Below are positions 16,128 to 17,654 of a DNA stretch of 17,654 nt, piece by piece. A model generated the notes under the pieces. It was given only the letters and a program-made list of their open reading frames with translations, did not search any database and was not told where the DNA came from. The stretch's first letter is position 1; every line of letters begins with the position of its first letter. Made by a program: the position numbers and the translations under genes. The stretch is from the NCBI GenBank assembly GCA_016714765.1, contig JADKCF010000029.1, positions 1-17,654 of the forward strand, read 5' to 3'. The stretch comes from Saprospiraceae bacterium. Its GTDB lineage: Bacteria > Bacteroidota > Bacteroidia > Chitinophagales > Saprospiraceae.

Positions 16128-17654
16128 CTACTCCAGATCCAACTGATTCTGCACCAACTCCCAATACTTCCCTCGCGCCTCTACCAACTCCCTATGTGTA
16201 CCTGTCTCTACGATTCTTCCTGCATCTAGTACTACTATGCTATCTGCATTTTTGACGGTACTCAATCTGTAGGCTACTACGACTACGGTTTTGCTTTGGA
16301 AAAACTGATTGAGATTTTCCATGATGATGCGTTCATTGGTAGCATCCAGCGCATTGGTAGCTTCGTCAAAAACAAATATTCCGGGTCTTTGTACACTGCA
16401 CGGGCTATCAGGATACGCTGTCGTTGTCCCTGTGATACGCCGTTACCTTTAGCACCGATCATCGTATTGTATGACAATGGCATACTATACACAAAGTCCT
16501 GAATATTCGCCACATGTAGTGCTCTGTCCAGCTTAGTAAAACTGATGACATCATCGCTCTCGGCTATATTATTGCCTATGGTATCTGAGAATATATATCC
16601 ATCCTGCATCACGGTCCCACATTTGGCCCGCCAGGCAGATTTATTGATTGCAAGTAGTGGGATGCTGCCCACAGACACTTTGCCTTCAGTAGGTGGATAG
16701 AAACCCAACAATAACAGAGCAGTGTTGTCTTGCCACTGCCGCTTGCGCCTACAATGGCGGTGACCTTGCCGCAGGGATAGTGAGATCGATGCCCGAGTAC
16801 TTTGCGGGACAATGGGGAATAAGCAAATCCCACTTTGTCTAATGATATCGCTGCTTCGCCAGGTATCTCAGAGATGGTCTGTACTTGTGGATCTTCTTCT
16901 GGAGTAACGTCCGTGACCTCTGCCATACGGGTGAGCGAGATGCGGGCATCCTGTGAACTACGGAAAAAATTTAAAATATTGTCCAAAGGAATATTAAGTT
17001 GTCCAACAATATATTGTATAGAGACTAATGTTCCTAAAGTTATATTACCTGATATTACAGATTTTGCTGCTAAATAGGATATTAAGACATCTTTTAACCT
17101 ATTTAAAAATAAGGCTCCAAAATCCTGATATTGCTTAAGTTTAAGAGAATTTGTTTGAACTCTAAACAATAATGCTTGAACATCTATCCATTTCCAACGT
17201 CGCTTTTTTTCACTACCCTGAAGTTTTATTTCCTGCATTCCATATATCAATTCAATTAAGGTTTGTTGATTGTCGAAACTTGTTGAAATGCTTGATAATC
17301 CAATCTTTCCCTTTGTTTCGTGAAAAGCCAAATCCATAAGACATACAAAATACTGAATATTATCAAAACAATGAAAAATAACCGTCATAATAAAAACAAT
17401 ATACATGCAAAATTATAAGGGTCAAAAACGAATAAAATATATTAATCATTGAACCTGTAAGAAAGATTCAACTCTATCATTATCCTAATTCTCTGCAAGG
17501 TCACCTACATTTTTGCTATCAAAATAGCTAATAGGTAATTTCATTAAAGTACTCAAAAGTCTGATACAATATGTACATTTACTCTTTTGCCAACCTGTAA
17601 ACATTATCCAGATTGGATAAATTGCACAAAAGTCTGACTGATAAATATTAACAT
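16128..17654 (-). pseudogene. degraded peptidase-domain (C39) ABC exporter, 3' part
   Basis: Read across several frames, this is the transmembrane and ATPase part of a bacteriocin/peptide exporter of the C39-peptidase ABC family. Recognisable pieces are LMKLPISYFDSKNVGDL, YVLWIWLFTKQRERLDYQ, ELIYGMQEIKLQGSEKKRRW, SIQYIVGQLN, Walker A VGASGSGKTTLL, signature GVSQGQRQRILIARAVY, Walker B with DEATNALDATNE, and the D-loop region. About ten single-base indels interrupt it (for example near 16375, 16712, 16760, 17262, 17356 and 17550), plus an in-frame stop near 17500. The H-loop reads VVVAYRLSTV, with Tyr (codon 16269-16271) where His is required. The stop TAG comes from the inserted element. The peptidase domain lies outside the window. 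Confidence 0.8.
16131..16136. repeat. right target-site duplication CTCCAG
   Basis: Second copy of the 6-mer at 15093-15098, in the same orientation and directly outside the right terminal inverted repeat. It lies within the last two codons (Leu-Glu) of the interrupted ABC gene. Confidence 0.7.

Larger units (their letters stand above)
15099..16130. mobile_element. 1032-bp transposase-less element carrying protease and toxin-antitoxin genes
   Basis: The segment begins TAGCTTATTGG (15099-15109) and ends CCAATAAGCTA (16120-16130), an exact 11-bp terminal inverted repeat, and is flanked by direct repeats CTCCAG. Joining the flanks through one CTCCAG makes the minus strand read QLDLESKLF-stop, a natural continuation of the ABC exporter, so the empty site can be reconstructed from this sequence alone. 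Inside, all on the minus strand, are an aspartic protease, a probable antitoxin and a broken toxin, with three AAACCTTATAGGTTT-type palindromic sites. No transposase, integrase or recombinase frame is present, so any movement would have been driven in trans. I do not recognise the element. Confidence 0.65.

Overview
The window looks like a piece of a Bacteroidota chromosome, most likely from the Saprospiria/Chitinophagia side. The evidence is a PorU/gingipain-like C25 peptidase, an RprX/RprY-type two-component pair, a DUF4271-hemD gene pair, a clan AA aspartic protease and a degraded C39-type ABC exporter of the kinds found in that phylum. Several TAnnTTTG -7 promoter elements and the AT-rich intergenic DNA agree with this. 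The assignment rests on recognising families by eye; no search was run.

Layout. 1-1597 (minus): 5' part of a large secreted C25 peptidase, cut by the window edge and carrying two single-base frameshifts. 1764-3727 (minus): response regulator and sensor kinase sharing an ATGA overlap. 3810-9087 (plus): DUF4271 membrane protein, HemD-type uroporphyrinogen-III synthase, Nudix CoA pyrophosphatase, methionyl-tRNA synthetase, and a Fur/Zur-family regulator whose start overlaps the metG stop. 9101-14766 (minus): a phenylacetyl-CoA epoxidase operon in the order paaE-tetR-paaA-[subtilisin-like protease]-paaB-paaC. It is headed by a Bacteroidota -7 box and an abutting perfect inverted repeat, which is a good candidate operator for the TetR protein. 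The secreted S8 protease lies between paaA and paaB, and paaD is absent.

15099-16130 is the most unusual part. It is a 1032-bp segment with 11-bp terminal inverted repeats (TAGCTTATTGG/CCAATAAGCTA) flanked by a 6-bp direct repeat CTCCAG. It has inserted into the 3' end of the ABC exporter gene on its right. Removing it restores a plausible exporter C-terminus (DLESKLF-stop), while at present the terminal repeat itself supplies the stop codon. The segment has no transposase. It carries a clan AA aspartic protease, a probable antitoxin and a frameshifted, truncated YoeB/Txe-type toxin, separated by 15-bp palindromes related to AAACCTTATAGGTTT. Its right end folds on paper into a three-way junction. 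16128-17654 is the degraded exporter, with about ten frameshifts and an H-loop His-to-Tyr change.

Single-base indels, mostly in homopolymers, interrupt PorU-like, DUF4271, paaC, S8, paaE, the toxin and the ABC gene, while nine other genes are intact. Many may be sequencing errors; the ABC gene looks decayed as well.
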